A DNA stretch of 64,000 bases from Leadbettera azotonutricia ZAS-9. GTDB lineage: Bacteria; Spirochaetota; Spirochaetia; Treponematales; Breznakiellaceae. Positions 24,752 to 33,473 of this stretch are shown here, piece after piece. The position numbers and the translations under genes are program-made. Position 1 is the first letter of the stretch, and every line of letters begins with the position of its first letter. Under the pieces are notes generated by a model. The model did not search any database. It was not told the origin of the DNA and saw only the letters and a list, made by a program, of their open reading frames with translations. Location: assembly GCF_000214355.1 (NCBI RefSeq), contig NC_015577.1:1411121-1475120 (forward strand), written 5' to 3'.

Positions 24752-25627
24752 GTTTCCGCAGTAAAGCCTTTCGGAGACAAAGTTGATGATAGCTTCCATG
24801 GTCTTCTCATATTGATCGCCCAGCACGATGTGGCTTGAGTCCTCAATAATCACGGTGCGGCAGTCCGGTATGAGGACGCTCATCTCCTGGGTGCAGGCAA
24901 TGGGAGTAACCCAGTCCTGCCTGCCCCCGATGAGGAGGCAGGGGCAGCTTATTTTGCAAAGCTCCTTGTCAAAGTCAAAGCTTTGAAGATCCCCGCCAAA
25001 ACCGCGGTTCAGGGCCTTGTACGAAAGCACGGCCCTTCCCATGGCTTCGTTAAAAGCAGGGATGTTCACAGGCTTCAGGGTATACATGTTTGCAAAGAGT
25101 TTGTAATAGGCAAGGTACGTTTCGTTGTCCGGGAATTTCCCGGGCCAGAGATATTTCTCAGCCATGGCGATCTGATCGGGGCTTCCCCGCTTTTTGAGCT
25201 CTTCCCTGGCCCTTTCAAAAGCCCGGTGATTGGAGGTGGTAGTAAGAAGCATGAGTGCCGAAGCGCTTTGCGGATATGCGATGCCATAAGCCTGGGCTAC
25301 TATGCCCCCGTAGGACTGTCCGAAGACAGCTATCCTTTCAAGCCCCAAGTAGATTCGCAACGCTTCGATGTCCAGCACATTCTGTTTGACAGTATAAGTG
25401 CTATCGTCAGGATAATCGCTGCGCCCGCTTCCCCTGAAATCTATGTACACAAGCTGCATATACTTTGTGAGAGGATCGAGTGCAGGTTTGTAAGAGCTGT
25501 GATCGTCGCCGGGCCCGCCATGGAGTATGAAGCACACAGGCTTGCGCTTCATGGCATTGCCCTCGGGTTCCAGCTCCTTGCCGTCCACATCGAAAAATAG
25601 TTTGATGCCATTTACCCTGGCGTACAT
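24743..25627 (-). CDS. Alpha/beta hydrolase, proline iminopeptidase-like
   Basis: 294 residues. The oxyanion motif HGGPGDDHSSY (~35) and nucleophile GQSYGG (~104), with Asp in GGRQDWVTP (~235) and His in DSSHIVL (~266), complete the alpha/beta-hydrolase triad. HGGPG is characteristic of proline iminopeptidases and relatives, which remove N-terminal proline or act on small amides and esters. It begins immediately after the carB stop (TAA then ATG), so it is the third gene of the carAB operon. No functional link to pyrimidine synthesis is known to me. Confidence 0.75.
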   Translation of the reverse strand: MYARVNGIKLFFDVDGKELEPEGNAMKRKPVCFILHGGPGDDHSSYKPALDPLTKYMQLVYIDFRGSGRSDYPDDSTYTVKQNVLDIEALRIYLGLERIAVFGQSYGGIVAQAYGIAYPQSASALMLLTTTSNHRAFERAREELKKRGSPDQIAMAEKYLWPGKFPDNETYLAYYKLFANMYTLKPVNIPAFNEAMGRAVLSYKALNRGFGGDLQSFDFDKELCKISCPCLLIGGRQDWVTPIACTQEMSVLIPDCRTVIIEDSSHIVLGDQYEKTMEAIINFVSERLYCGNLT

Positions 25628-28600
25628 TTAGCGGTATTCCTCCCAGGCTTTGATTTCCAGTGCCCCGGGAGAGCCGCCCTTGTCCTTGGCGTACACCATG
25701 GCGTCGATGAATTCCCTGGCTACCTTGATATTGGTAAAGAGGGGGATGTCGAAATCCACCGCCATGCGCCTGATGATATAATCGTTCTTGAGTTCAGTTT
25801 CCTTGTTGTTTTTTGGAATATTGATGATCATGTCAAGTTCCCTGCGCTTGATGAACCCCGCGATATTGGGCTCCTTCGATTCCAGGGGCCAGTTGAGGGC
25901 TTTGATGGGGACCCCGTTGGAGGCAAGGAATTTCGCGGTGCCCCTTGAACCGTAAAGCTCATAATCCATATCGGCCAGTTTCTTTGCAGAGTCGAGGAAG
26001 TCGATTTTGTCTTCGATGGGCCCTGTGGAGAGGAGTATGCGCTTTTTGGGAATGCGATAGCCCACCGACAGCAATGCTTTTAGGAAGGCATCGCCAATCT
26101 CGCTGCCTATGCAGCCCACTTCGCCGGTGGAGGCCATCTCAACGCCCGTAACCGGATCAGCGCCGTGGAGCCGGGAGAAGCTGAACTGGGCCGCCTTGAC
26201 CCCCACCCAGGGAAGATCCAACGCAGACGAAACATTTTTTTCGACCTTCTCGTCCAGCATGGCCCTCACTGCCATGTCTATCATGTTCACCCTGCTGATC
26301 TTGGAACAGAAGGGGAAGCTCCGGCTTGCCCTGAGGTTGCATTCGATGACCCGCACCCTGTTGCGCTGGGCCAGGAACTGGATATTGAAAGGCCCGGTAA
26401 TGTCCAGCGCCGCGCAGATGCGCTCGGCAATAGTGCGTATCTTCCTGATGGTTTCGATGTAGAGCCTTTGTGCAGGCAGCACCACTGTGGCGTCCCCAGA
26501 GTGCACGCCGGCGTTCTCGATATGCTCCGTGATGGCGTGGAAGAGTATTTCGCCCCTCTGGGCAACAGCGTCAATTTCTATCTCCTTGGAATTCTCGATG
26601 AACTTGGAGATGACCACGGGGTGTTCAGGGGAAACATCCGCGGCTAGGCCGAGGAAGGTCTCAAGGCTTTCGTCGTCCCATGCCACATTCATGGCAGCCC
26701 CAGAAAGCACGTAGCTGGGCCGTATCAAAACAGGATAACCAACCGTGGCTGCAAAATCTTTTGCCGAAGCAAGGTCGGTAAGCTCTTTCCACTCAGGCTG
26801 CTCTATTTTGAGTTTGTCCAGGAGAGCGGAGAATTTATTCCTGTCTTCCGCCATGTCGATGGATTTGGGTGTAGTACCGTAGATCACCGCGCCTGAAGAG
26901 TAAAGCTTGGTAGCCAGGTTGTTTGGGATCTGCCCGCCCATGCTCAGTATGATCCCGTCGGGCCTTTCTCTCTCGTAGATATCCAGAATGCGCTCCAGGG
27001 TAAGCTCCTCAAAGTAGAGCCTGTCGCACATGTCATAATCAGTGGACACGGTTTCGGGATTGCAGTTCACCATGATGGAATAACGCCCCAGCCTGCGCGC
27101 GGTATCCACCGCGTTGACACAGCACCAGTCGAATTCCACGCTGCTCCCGATCCTATACGCCCCCGACCCCAGCACCATGACACCCCGGGCGGAAGGCGCC
27201 ACATCATCGGCGTTCCCCGCTCCTCCTGCGCCGTAGGTCATGTAGAGGTAGTTGGTCTTGGCCGGGTATTCGGCAGCCAGGGTGTCAATCTGCTTGACCG
27301 CCGGCCTGATGCGGTACTCTTCCCGCAGGGATCGCACGTCCCCTTCCTTCATGCCCACAAACTCGCCGATACGGGCGTCGCTAAACCCTAAGCGCTTGGC
27401 CCGGGCCAGGAGATCTTTGGGAATTAACCACGAAGGACTCGAAGGGGGGGAGGGGGAAGCAATCTTTTTCTCTCCCTTTCTTTCCTTGTTTGCCTTTGTG
27501 TCCTTTGCGGTTATAAACTCTTCTTTCTCTTTTTTAACCAGCTCCCGTAACTCAGTTTCTGTCTGCAAAGCGTTTGCGATTTTGTAGAGGAACCATTTGT
27601 CGATCTTGGTAAGCTTGTAGATCTTGTCTACGCTCCAGCCTTCCTGGAGAGCCCGGTAGATGATAAAGATGCGCCGGTCTGTGGGCTTTTGCAGCGCGTC
27701 CCGTATATTGCTCCTGCCGTTCCCGCAGAAGTTGTCATCCCCGGCAAGGCCAGGCGCGCCGATGCCGGTCATGCGGAGGGCTTTTTGCAGGGCTTCTTCG
27801 AAAGTGCGGCCTATGGACATGACTTCGCCGACAGACTTCATTTCGGAACCGATGCGCACGTCAACGTTTTTGAATTTGGCCAGATCCCAGCGTGGCACTT
27901 TTACTACTATATAATCCAGGGCAGGCTCAAAGCAGGACTTGGTAACCCTGGTGATACGGTTCTCGATATCAATAAGCGAATAGCCAAGGGCAAGTTTCGC
28001 GGCCACAAAGGCAAGAGGGTAGCCTGTGGCCTTGGAAGCCAAGGCTGAAGACCGGGAAAGCCGGGCGTTCACTTCGATGATGCGGTAATCCTCGGAAAAG
28101 GGATCAAGGGCATACTGGATATTGCATTCGCCGATGATGCCCAGGTGGCGTATGACCTCGATGCCTATGCGCCTGAGCTTATGGTACTCGGAATCAGTGA
28201 GGGTCTGGGACGGGGCAACTACAATGCTTTCCCCTGTGTGAATGCCGAGGGGATCGAAGTTTTCCATATTGCAAACAGTGATGCAATTATCGAAACGATC
28301 CCGCACCACTTCGTACTCGATTTCCTTCCAGCCCCCGAGCCATTCCTCCACCAGCACCTGGGGCGCGGAACCAATTTCATTGGTTCTGGCAAAGGCCCTG
28401 TCGCAGCGGCGACGTATGTCCCCTTCGTTGCGGCAAATGCCCGAACCTGAACCGCCCAGGGCGTAGGCAACCCGGACCATCACAGGGTAGCCGATTTTTT
28501 TTGCTGCCTCCGCCGCCCCATCGGTTCCGCTCTTTGCATCCACAGCAATGCTGCGCGGCGTCTTGGCCCCTATCTCATTGAGCCTCTCCACGAAGAGCTC

Positions 28601-28984
28601 CCGATCCTCTGTATCTTCAATAGCCTTGACCGGGGTGCCCAGCACCTTGACGCCGTATTTGTAGAGGGTTCCGTCCCTGTCCAGGGCAACCCCGCAGTTG
28701 AGGGCCGTCTGCCCCCCGAAGGAGAGGAGGAGACCGTCGGGCTTTTCCTTTTCGATAACCTGCCGCACATACTCGGGGGTCACCGGCAGAAAGTAGGTGG
28801 CGTCAGCCATGCCTTCGCTGGTCTGGATGGTGGCAATATTAGGATTGATGAGGACCGTCTTGATCCCTTCTTCCCTCAAAGCCTTGAGGGCCTGGGACCC
28901 GGAGTAATCGAACTCCCCGGCCTGGCCAATCTTTAATCCCCCTGAACCGAGGACCAGCACTTTCTTAACGTTTTCTTTCGTCAT
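25628..28984 (-). CDS. carB: Carbamoyl-phosphate synthase large subunit
   Basis: 1118 residues against ~1070 in most bacteria. Two ATP-grasp halves are present (first beginning KKVLVLGSGGLKIGQAGEFD, second with VMVLGSGAYRIGSSVEFDW) and a C-terminal MGS-like regulatory domain (FLASNGVPIKALNWP). It makes carbamoyl phosphate from glutamine-derived ammonia, bicarbonate and 2 ATP for pyrimidine and arginine synthesis. The excess length is partly explained by an 87-bp in-frame insertion in the middle (27,426-27,512). The start is 9 bp after carA. The central joint and both halves are otherwise well conserved. Confidence 0.96.
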   Translation of the reverse strand: MTKENVKKVLVLGSGGLKIGQAGEFDYSGSQALKALREEGIKTVLINPNIATIQTSEGMADATYFLPVTPEYVRQVIEKEKPDGLLLSFGGQTALNCGVALDRDGTLYKYGVKVLGTPVKAIEDTEDRELFVERLNEIGAKTPRSIAVDAKSGTDGAAEAAKKIGYPVMVRVAYALGGSGSGICRNEGDIRRRCDRAFARTNEIGSAPQVLVEEWLGGWKEIEYEVVRDRFDNCITVCNMENFDPLGIHTGESIVVAPSQTLTDSEYHKLRRIGIEVIRHLGIIGECNIQYALDPFSEDYRIIEVNARLSRSSALASKATGYPLAFVAAKLALGYSLIDIENRITRVTKSCFEPALDYIVVKVPRWDLAKFKNVDVRIGSEMKSVGEVMSIGRTFEEALQKALRMTGIGAPGLAGDDNFCGNGRSNIRDALQKPTDRRIFIIYRALQEGWSVDKIYKLTKIDKWFLYKIANALQTETELRELVKKEKEEFITAKDTKANKERKGEKKIASPSPPSSPSWLIPKDLLARAKRLGFSDARIGEFVGMKEGDVRSLREEYRIRPAVKQIDTLAAEYPAKTNYLYMTYGAGGAGNADDVAPSARGVMVLGSGAYRIGSSVEFDWCCVNAVDTARRLGRYSIMVNCNPETVSTDYDMCDRLYFEELTLERILDIYERERPDGIILSMGGQIPNNLATKLYSSGAVIYGTTPKSIDMAEDRNKFSALLDKLKIEQPEWKELTDLASAKDFAATVGYPVLIRPSYVLSGAAMNVAWDDESLETFLGLAADVSPEHPVVISKFIENSKEIEIDAVAQRGEILFHAITEHIENAGVHSGDATVVLPAQRLYIETIRKIRTIAERICAALDITGPFNIQFLAQRNRVRVIECNLRASRSFPFCSKISRVNMIDMAVRAMLDEKVEKNVSSALDLPWVGVKAAQFSFSRLHGADPVTGVEMASTGEVGCIGSEIGDAFLKALLSVGYRIPKKRILLSTGPIEDKIDFLDSAKKLADMDYELYGSRGTAKFLASNGVPIKALNWPLESKEPNIAGFIKRRELDMIINIPKNNKETELKNDYIIRRMAVDFDIPLFTNIKVAREFIDAMVYAKDKGGSPGALEIKAWEEYR
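27426..27512. repeat. MITE-like repeat inserted in frame in carB
   Basis: The 87 bp are bounded by imperfect inverted ends: AACCACGAAGGACTC (27426-27440) and GTGTCCTTTGCGGTT (27498-27512), matching at 12 of 15 positions. AACCACGAAGGAC-type ends resemble a dispersed repeat seen in many bacteria. In the protein it produces a Lys/Glu/Ser/Pro-rich stretch of 29 residues (about 491-519) within the helical oligomerisation region, absent from typical CarB. Confidence 0.65.
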
Positions 28985-28993
28985 ATATATTCC

Positions 28994-30160
28994 CTATTTC
29001 CTGTTTTCCCGGACTTGTTCCAGGAACCTGTCGATCAAGAATTCCGTATCCCTCGGGCCGGGGCAGCCCTCGGGGTGGAACTGGACTGCCGAGAAGGGGT
29101 GGCGGGTAGAGCGTATGCCTTCGATGGTGTTGTCATTGGCATTGATAAACCAGGGCTCCCAGCCCTTGGGGAGGGTCTCGCCCCGCACGGCATAGCCGTG
29201 GTTCTGGCTCGTAATGTAACAGCGGCTCGTGCCTGCCTCGACGCAGGGCTGGTTCTGGCCCCGGTGGCCGTAAGGGAGTTTGTAGGTGTCGCCACCGGCG
29301 GCGAGGGCCATGATCTGGTTGCCCAGGCAGATGCCGAAGATGGGCTTCTTCAGATCGAAGGCCCGGCGCACCATGGCAATGGTCCTGCCGCAGGCCTTGG
29401 GGTCCCCAGGGCCGTTGGAGAGGAAGAGGCCATCGTATTCAATGCCCTTCAGATCGTGGTTCCAGGGGAGGCGCATAACCTCCACATTCCGGGCCAAAAG
29501 GCAGCGAAGTATGTTGGCCTTGGCCCCGCAGTCGATAAGGGCGATTTTTAGGAGCGGGTCTTTATCAGCGTTCTTTGCAGCGCCTTTGCCGCCGGCAATA
29601 CCGGCAGCAAGGGGGGTATAAGTCACTATTTCGGGATGGGAAACATCCGCCACAGGGTTTGCGGCGATCCCCGAATCCATGGTCACGTCCCTGCTGCCCT
29701 CCACAAGGATCTTTCCCCTCATGACCCCGTGCTCCCTGAGCCGCTCCGTGAGGGCTCTGGTGTCTATGCCCCAGATGCCGGGGACGTTGTTTTTATCGAG
29801 CCATGCGGAGAGGGTCGCGCCCGAGGCAAAGTGGCTGGGCTCCTCGCAGGCCTCGGCCACTACAAAGCCTGAGACCTGCACCATGGGGGATTCAAAGTGA
29901 ACCGGTATGCCCTGGCTGTCCAGGAAGGGCTCGCCTGTCTTGGGTTTGAGAGGCACTCCGTAATTGCCTACCAGGGGATAGGTGGAAACCAGGATCTGCC
30001 CCCTAAAGCTGGGGTCTGTCAGGGACTGGGGGTACCCGGCCATGCCGGTGGTGAAAACCACTTCCCCTGCCTGGGACCGGGGCCTGCCGAAGGACCAGCC
30101 CGCATATTCGGAGCCGTCTTCCAGGACGAGGCGGGCTGATTTAAGGGTCTTTTGTTTCAT
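28994..30160 (-). CDS. carA: Carbamoyl-phosphate synthase small subunit
   Basis: 388 residues. The N-terminal domain (residues 8-150) has GYPQSLTDPSFRGQI; the C-terminal class I glutaminase domain has the catalytic cysteine in GICLGNQIMALA, the HRGQNQP motif and the His/Glu in QFHPEGCPGP. It hydrolyses glutamine and channels ammonia to CarB. It heads the carA-carB-hydrolase operon. No pyrimidine-responsive attenuator is visible in the 238-bp region upstream. Confidence 0.96.
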   Translation of the reverse strand: MKQKTLKSARLVLEDGSEYAGWSFGRPRSQAGEVVFTTGMAGYPQSLTDPSFRGQILVSTYPLVGNYGVPLKPKTGEPFLDSQGIPVHFESPMVQVSGFVVAEACEEPSHFASGATLSAWLDKNNVPGIWGIDTRALTERLREHGVMRGKILVEGSRDVTMDSGIAANPVADVSHPEIVTYTPLAAGIAGGKGAAKNADKDPLLKIALIDCGAKANILRCLLARNVEVMRLPWNHDLKGIEYDGLFLSNGPGDPKACGRTIAMVRRAFDLKKPIFGICLGNQIMALAAGGDTYKLPYGHRGQNQPCVEAGTSRCYITSQNHGYAVRGETLPKGWEPWFINANDNTIEGIRSTRHPFSAVQFHPEGCPGPRDTEFLIDRFLEQVRENRK

Positions 30161-30398
30161 GCCTAGAATTTACTGTTTTTTTATAAAACAATCAAGTCAT
30201 GGAACAAAATTAGGAATAGAAAATTAAAAAAGGAGTGAATTTTGGGCTTTAATATATGCATAATATGGTAAAAGTTGATATTCATATCTTTGATCTTGGC
30301 AATTACAAAAAAAAGTGAAAAAATTTAACGAAAACAGTTGACGATCGGGGGGGAAATTCATTATTTTTTAGGTAATAAATCACCAAGGAGAAACCAAA
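30161..30398. other. Divergent intergenic region carA / 30,399 gene
   Basis: 238 bp, AT-rich. It contains a plus-strand promoter candidate (TTGACG at 30338-30343, 18-bp spacer, TATTTT at 30362-30367) and AAGGAG before the 30,399 ATG. The minus-strand leader of carA has no recognisable PyrR site or attenuator hairpin. Confidence 0.45.
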
Positions 30399-30890
30399 AT
30401 GGTAGATAAAGAATTCATCAACGTGATTCCGTCGGATGTGCTGGAGGAAGTCCAGGACATGATTCAAGAAATTTCCGGCAAGTTGGAGCCTTATGTAATG
30501 GCCCTGACGCCTTCTGAACGGCGGAAAATGCCAAAGATGGGGCGGAAATCCCTCAGTTTTGTGGAGAAGGCCGAGGAATATGCGCGGAAAAACCCAAATA
30601 TGTGCCCGGGCTTTCTGACCACCGAAACCTTTGAGGCGGTATTTTCCACTGCCCATGAACTGTGGAAATTCACGAATTCCGTGAAGCAGCTTACGGACAA
30701 TCTTCAGGACACGGAATTAGCCGCCGGAAGCAAAGCCTATCTTTCGGCGCTGGATTTTTACAAATCCGTGAAGATCGCCGCAATGCGGGATATACCAGGG
30801 GCCAAAGCCATCTACGAGGAACTAAGGAGCCGCTTCCCCCACCGCAAGCATCGGGAAGAAGAAGGGGAAACAAAGGCCCAGGGCCAGTGA
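30399..30890 (+). CDS. Conserved hypothetical protein
   Basis: 163 residues, helical and acidic at the N terminus (VLEEVQDMIQEISGKLEPYV), with a basic C-terminal tail (RFPHRKHREEEGE). No signal peptide or membrane helix. It has its own promoter and a clear AAGGAG site 10 bp upstream. Followed by hairpins at 30,913-30,941 and then the 21-bp repeat tract. No named family is recognised; the helical profile suggests a structural or nucleoid-binding role but nothing specific can be said. Confidence 0.6.
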   Translation: MVDKEFINVIPSDVLEEVQDMIQEISGKLEPYVMALTPSERRKMPKMGRKSLSFVEKAEEYARKNPNMCPGFLTTETFEAVFSTAHELWKFTNSVKQLTDNLQDTELAAGSKAYLSALDFYKSVKIAAMRDIPGAKAIYEELRSRFPHRKHREEEGETKAQGQ

Positions 30891-30912
30891 TTGAAAGACG
30901 CCACTCTGCATC

Positions 30913-30941
30913 GGGGCGAAAGCCCCGGCCTTTCTAGGCCC
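30913..30941 (+). terminator. Double hairpin after the 30,399 gene
   Basis: GGGGC-GAAA-GCCCC (30913-30926), a GNRA-tetraloop stem, is followed directly by GGCC-TTTCTA-GGCC (about 30927-30940). Runs of T follow at 30953. Probably ends the transcript. Confidence 0.5.
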
Positions 30942-30954
30942 AAACCCGAAGCTT

Positions 30955-31311
30955 TTTTCTGAAACCATTATGTTCTGAGCCAGAAGGTATGGAATTTTTT
31001 CTCCAGTGCCTGGATGTTTTTCCCGAGAGCTTCTGTTTTTTGCGCAAGGTTCCACGATCTTTTCTTCAGCCTTGAGCTATTTTTCTCGTGGTTTTATGCT
31101 TTTTGCACGAGCGCCAAGGATTTTTTCTTGGTACTTGAGGTGTTTCTCTCAGGTCCCTGAGCTTTTTGTCCGAGCCTTCGTGTTTTTTACAAGGATATTG
31201 GAGTGTTTTGCCAGGATGGTCAGGCTTTTTTGGAGAATGATTGTGTTGCTAGCCAGGATGTCAGGAATTTTAGCTCAGGTGTCCGCATTTTTTACAAGGA
31301 AGGGATCCACC
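30955..31311 (+). repeat. 17 tandem degenerate 21-bp repeats
   Basis: Seventeen consecutive 21-bp units fill this tract. In one frame each reads F/L-S/A-R/Q-x-x-x-hydrophobic, for example FSRELLF, FARAPRI, FTRILEC, FARMVRL. The DNA units start with TTT in most copies. The frame is broken by TGA in the second unit (30976), and from GTG 31006 it could encode a 128-residue hydrophobic peptide to 31392. Whether it is translated is unknown; no ribosome-binding site precedes the GTG. Confidence 0.7.
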
Positions 31312-31419
31312 GGAAGGAAGATCTTGTCCCATAATTCACCGCGTATTTGCCAAAGTTCCCTAATGATGTTTGCCACCGTTTTCCTCGGCTAGGATCGTCC
31401 TGCCATTTAGCGGCATTTA

Positions 31420-32367
31420 TCACGAGAAGCTCAAAACCGCGGCTCCCAGGAGGGCTGCGTTGTAACCCAGGAGGCTTGGCTCCACGCTGAGGCGGGGGTT
31501 GGCGTTTTGGTAGACATGGGTTTTAAGGGTTTCTTCCAGGGATGGCCAAAAGAGGTCGAAGCCCAGGGAGACACCGCCGCCGATTACAACCTTGTCGGGG
31601 CTTAAGAGATTGACTGCTGCCCCGATTGCACGGCCCAGGTAAAGGCCCTCCAGTTTGTAGGCGTCTATGGCTGTCTGGTCTCCGGCGCGGGCCAGGGCAT
31701 CGATGGCTTTGGCATCGGGAGGTTGCTTCCCTGGCTGGGCCCTTCCCCCCAGGGAGATGTAGTTTTTTGCCAGCCCCTGGCCTGACGCGTGCACCTCGGC
31801 GCAGCCCTGATGGCCTGCCTTGCATAACCGGGCGCCGGGGCCTTCTTCAACAATGATATGGCCTATCTCCCCGGCATTCCCCGAGCCCCCCCGGTAGGGC
31901 TTCCCGCCGGCAAAGACGCAGCCTCCAATGCCATTGGACACGGTGATCCAGACAAAGTGATCTATCCCCTTGCAGCAGCCGAGCCGGTATTCGGCCAGGG
32001 CGCAGGCCCGCACATCGTTATCAAGTTTTACGGGGAGGCCGAATTCTTTTTCCATGATTGAGGCAAAGGGCAGATCCCGTATGCCCGAAAAACTCGACTC
32101 CACCCAAATGCCTTTTTCCGGGTCCGCAAGGCCTGGTATGGTGGCCCCCATCACTTGGGGTTTCAAATTGGGGTTGGCTTCCAGCAAGGCGTGGGCTGCG
32201 GTCTTTACATCGGCAACCACTCCCCGGGGGCTTAGTTCGGACCAGTGGTGCTTTTTTGAACAGAGAATCTCCCCCGAGGAATCGACCAGCCCTACAAGGA
32301 ACTTCGAGCCTCCCATGTCTACTGCCAGGGAAAGGGCTTCGCCCGGCTTGCCATCAGGTCGGCTCAG
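31420..32367 (-). CDS. ROK-family sugar kinase, probable CTG start
   Basis: 315 residues if translation begins at the CTG (complement of 32365-32367); the first ATG (32316) would give 298 and cut the first beta strand before MGGSK. In frame between the upstream TGA and that ATG there is no ATG, GTG or TTG. The CTG overlaps the TGA of the upstream gene (CTGA) and has GGAG 7 nt before it, so coupled initiation fits. VDMGGSKFLVGLVD is the ATP-binding strand, LDNDVRACALAE holds the catalytic Asp, and LCKAGHQGCAE is a variant of the ROK zinc motif with one Cys replaced. It phosphorylates a hexose or derivative, last step of a five-gene cassette. Confidence 0.8.
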   Translation of the reverse strand: MSRPDGKPGEALSLAVDMGGSKFLVGLVDSSGEILCSKKHHWSELSPRGVVADVKTAAHALLEANPNLKPQVMGATIPGLADPEKGIWVESSFSGIRDLPFASIMEKEFGLPVKLDNDVRACALAEYRLGCCKGIDHFVWITVSNGIGGCVFAGGKPYRGGSGNAGEIGHIIVEEGPGARLCKAGHQGCAEVHASGQGLAKNYISLGGRAQPGKQPPDAKAIDALARAGDQTAIDAYKLEGLYLGRAIGAAVNLLSPDKVVIGGGVSLGFDLFWPSLEETLKTHVYQNANPRLSVEPSLLGYNAALLGAAVLSFS

Positions 32368-33464
32368 TTTTGGTCTCCATAATATTCATCATAGCGGGAA
32401 AGGATCTGATCCCGGGAGGCAGTGCCGGTGGCTCCGATTACCTGGATGGTGATGGAGGCTGTCAGGTTGCCTACAAAGGCTGCTTCAACCGGAGTGCCGC
32501 CCCGGCACAAGGTGGTAACTATCCCCGAGCTGCATGCATCCCCTGCGCCAACTATGTCGATCTCGCCGTGCTGGGGGATGGTGGGGACAAGGAAGGGCTT
32601 TCCGTCATCGCCTTTTACCAGCACCCCTTTTTCGCCGCAGGAGATGAAAACTTCCTTGCGGGAATTCTTTGAAAGCCCTAAAAGGCATTCCCCGGTTTCC
32701 TCAAGGCTGGGCGTCGAACCGCCGGGGCTCCCCGAGGGACTTCCGGCGAAACTCCCTGCGGCAGGCCCGCGAAAGAGTTTCTCCGCTTCAAGGTTGTTGC
32801 ACTTGATGGCCATGTTCCGGAAGGCGCTGATGAAGGCCCGGGAATCCGCATACATAACGAGGCTGGGGAACTGCTCCGCGATTTTGGCAAGCTCCCCCCG
32901 CACCGCCGGGGTAATGACCCCGTAGATTTCACCCACCAGCTGATCCAGGGCGATGATGGCGTCTACCTTCGGGGCAATTTCCCAAAGGGACGCGATGATA
33001 CGCTTTTCAATGTCGGCGGGGGTGGGGAGGACATTTTTATGATCCAGGCGGTTGCTTTCTTCGAGGAACTTTTTGCCGCCAGGCCCCTGGCTGCGGAAGA
33101 CCGGCTTGGTATAGGTGGGAGTTTGCACTTCGCCGCTTGTTATAAGGGAATCCATGTTTACCCCCATGGATGAAAGGCAGCGCCGCAGCTCAAAGCCTTC
33201 GCCGTCGTCGCCGGTAAAGCCCAGGGCAAAGAGCCTGCCCACATCCAGGGCTGCAAGATTCGACAGGACCGTGCCTGACGCCCCTGCGTAAACTCGCTTC
33301 TGCACTACCTGGTATGCGGTAAGCCCGGTCTCCACCGAAGGCTCGTCAAGACTTCGATCGATTTCGAGCCATTTGTCCAGGAAGAAGTCCCCCGCTACAG
33401 CGATCTTCAAATCCGGGAAACCGTCAAGCAGTTCCTTAAGTCTGTTTCTGCTAACCAGCGCCAT
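32364..33464 (-). CDS. PfkB-family carbohydrate kinase (RfaE1-like)
   Basis: 366 residues. The N-terminal KIAVAGDFFLDKW with VYAGASGTVLSNLAALD fits the substrate-binding lid of ribokinase-type enzymes, and DIVGAGDACSSGIV (~300) is the PfkB anion-hole signature with the catalytic Asp. The start resembles HldE/RfaE1 heptose kinases, which act on a heptose 7-phosphate. A Gly/Ser/Pro-rich insert (~238-256) is unusual. It lies 9 bp downstream of a GmhA-like isomerase gene and overlaps the ROK gene, supporting a shared sugar-phosphate pathway. Confidence 0.82.
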   Translation of the reverse strand: MALVSRNRLKELLDGFPDLKIAVAGDFFLDKWLEIDRSLDEPSVETGLTAYQVVQKRVYAGASGTVLSNLAALDVGRLFALGFTGDDGEGFELRRCLSSMGVNMDSLITSGEVQTPTYTKPVFRSQGPGGKKFLEESNRLDHKNVLPTPADIEKRIIASLWEIAPKVDAIIALDQLVGEIYGVITPAVRGELAKIAEQFPSLVMYADSRAFISAFRNMAIKCNNLEAEKLFRGPAAGSFAGSPSGSPGGSTPSLEETGECLLGLSKNSRKEVFISCGEKGVLVKGDDGKPFLVPTIPQHGEIDIVGAGDACSSGIVTTLCRGGTPVEAAFVGNLTASITIQVIGATGTASRDQILSRYDEYYGDQN

Positions 33465-33473
33465 GGCTTTTTC

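Noticed and set aside
31006-31392. 128-residue hydrophobic protein over the 21-bp repeats
   Set aside because: No ribosome-binding site before the GTG, and the same repeat pattern continues upstream through a stop codon, so it is listed as a repeat rather than a gene.
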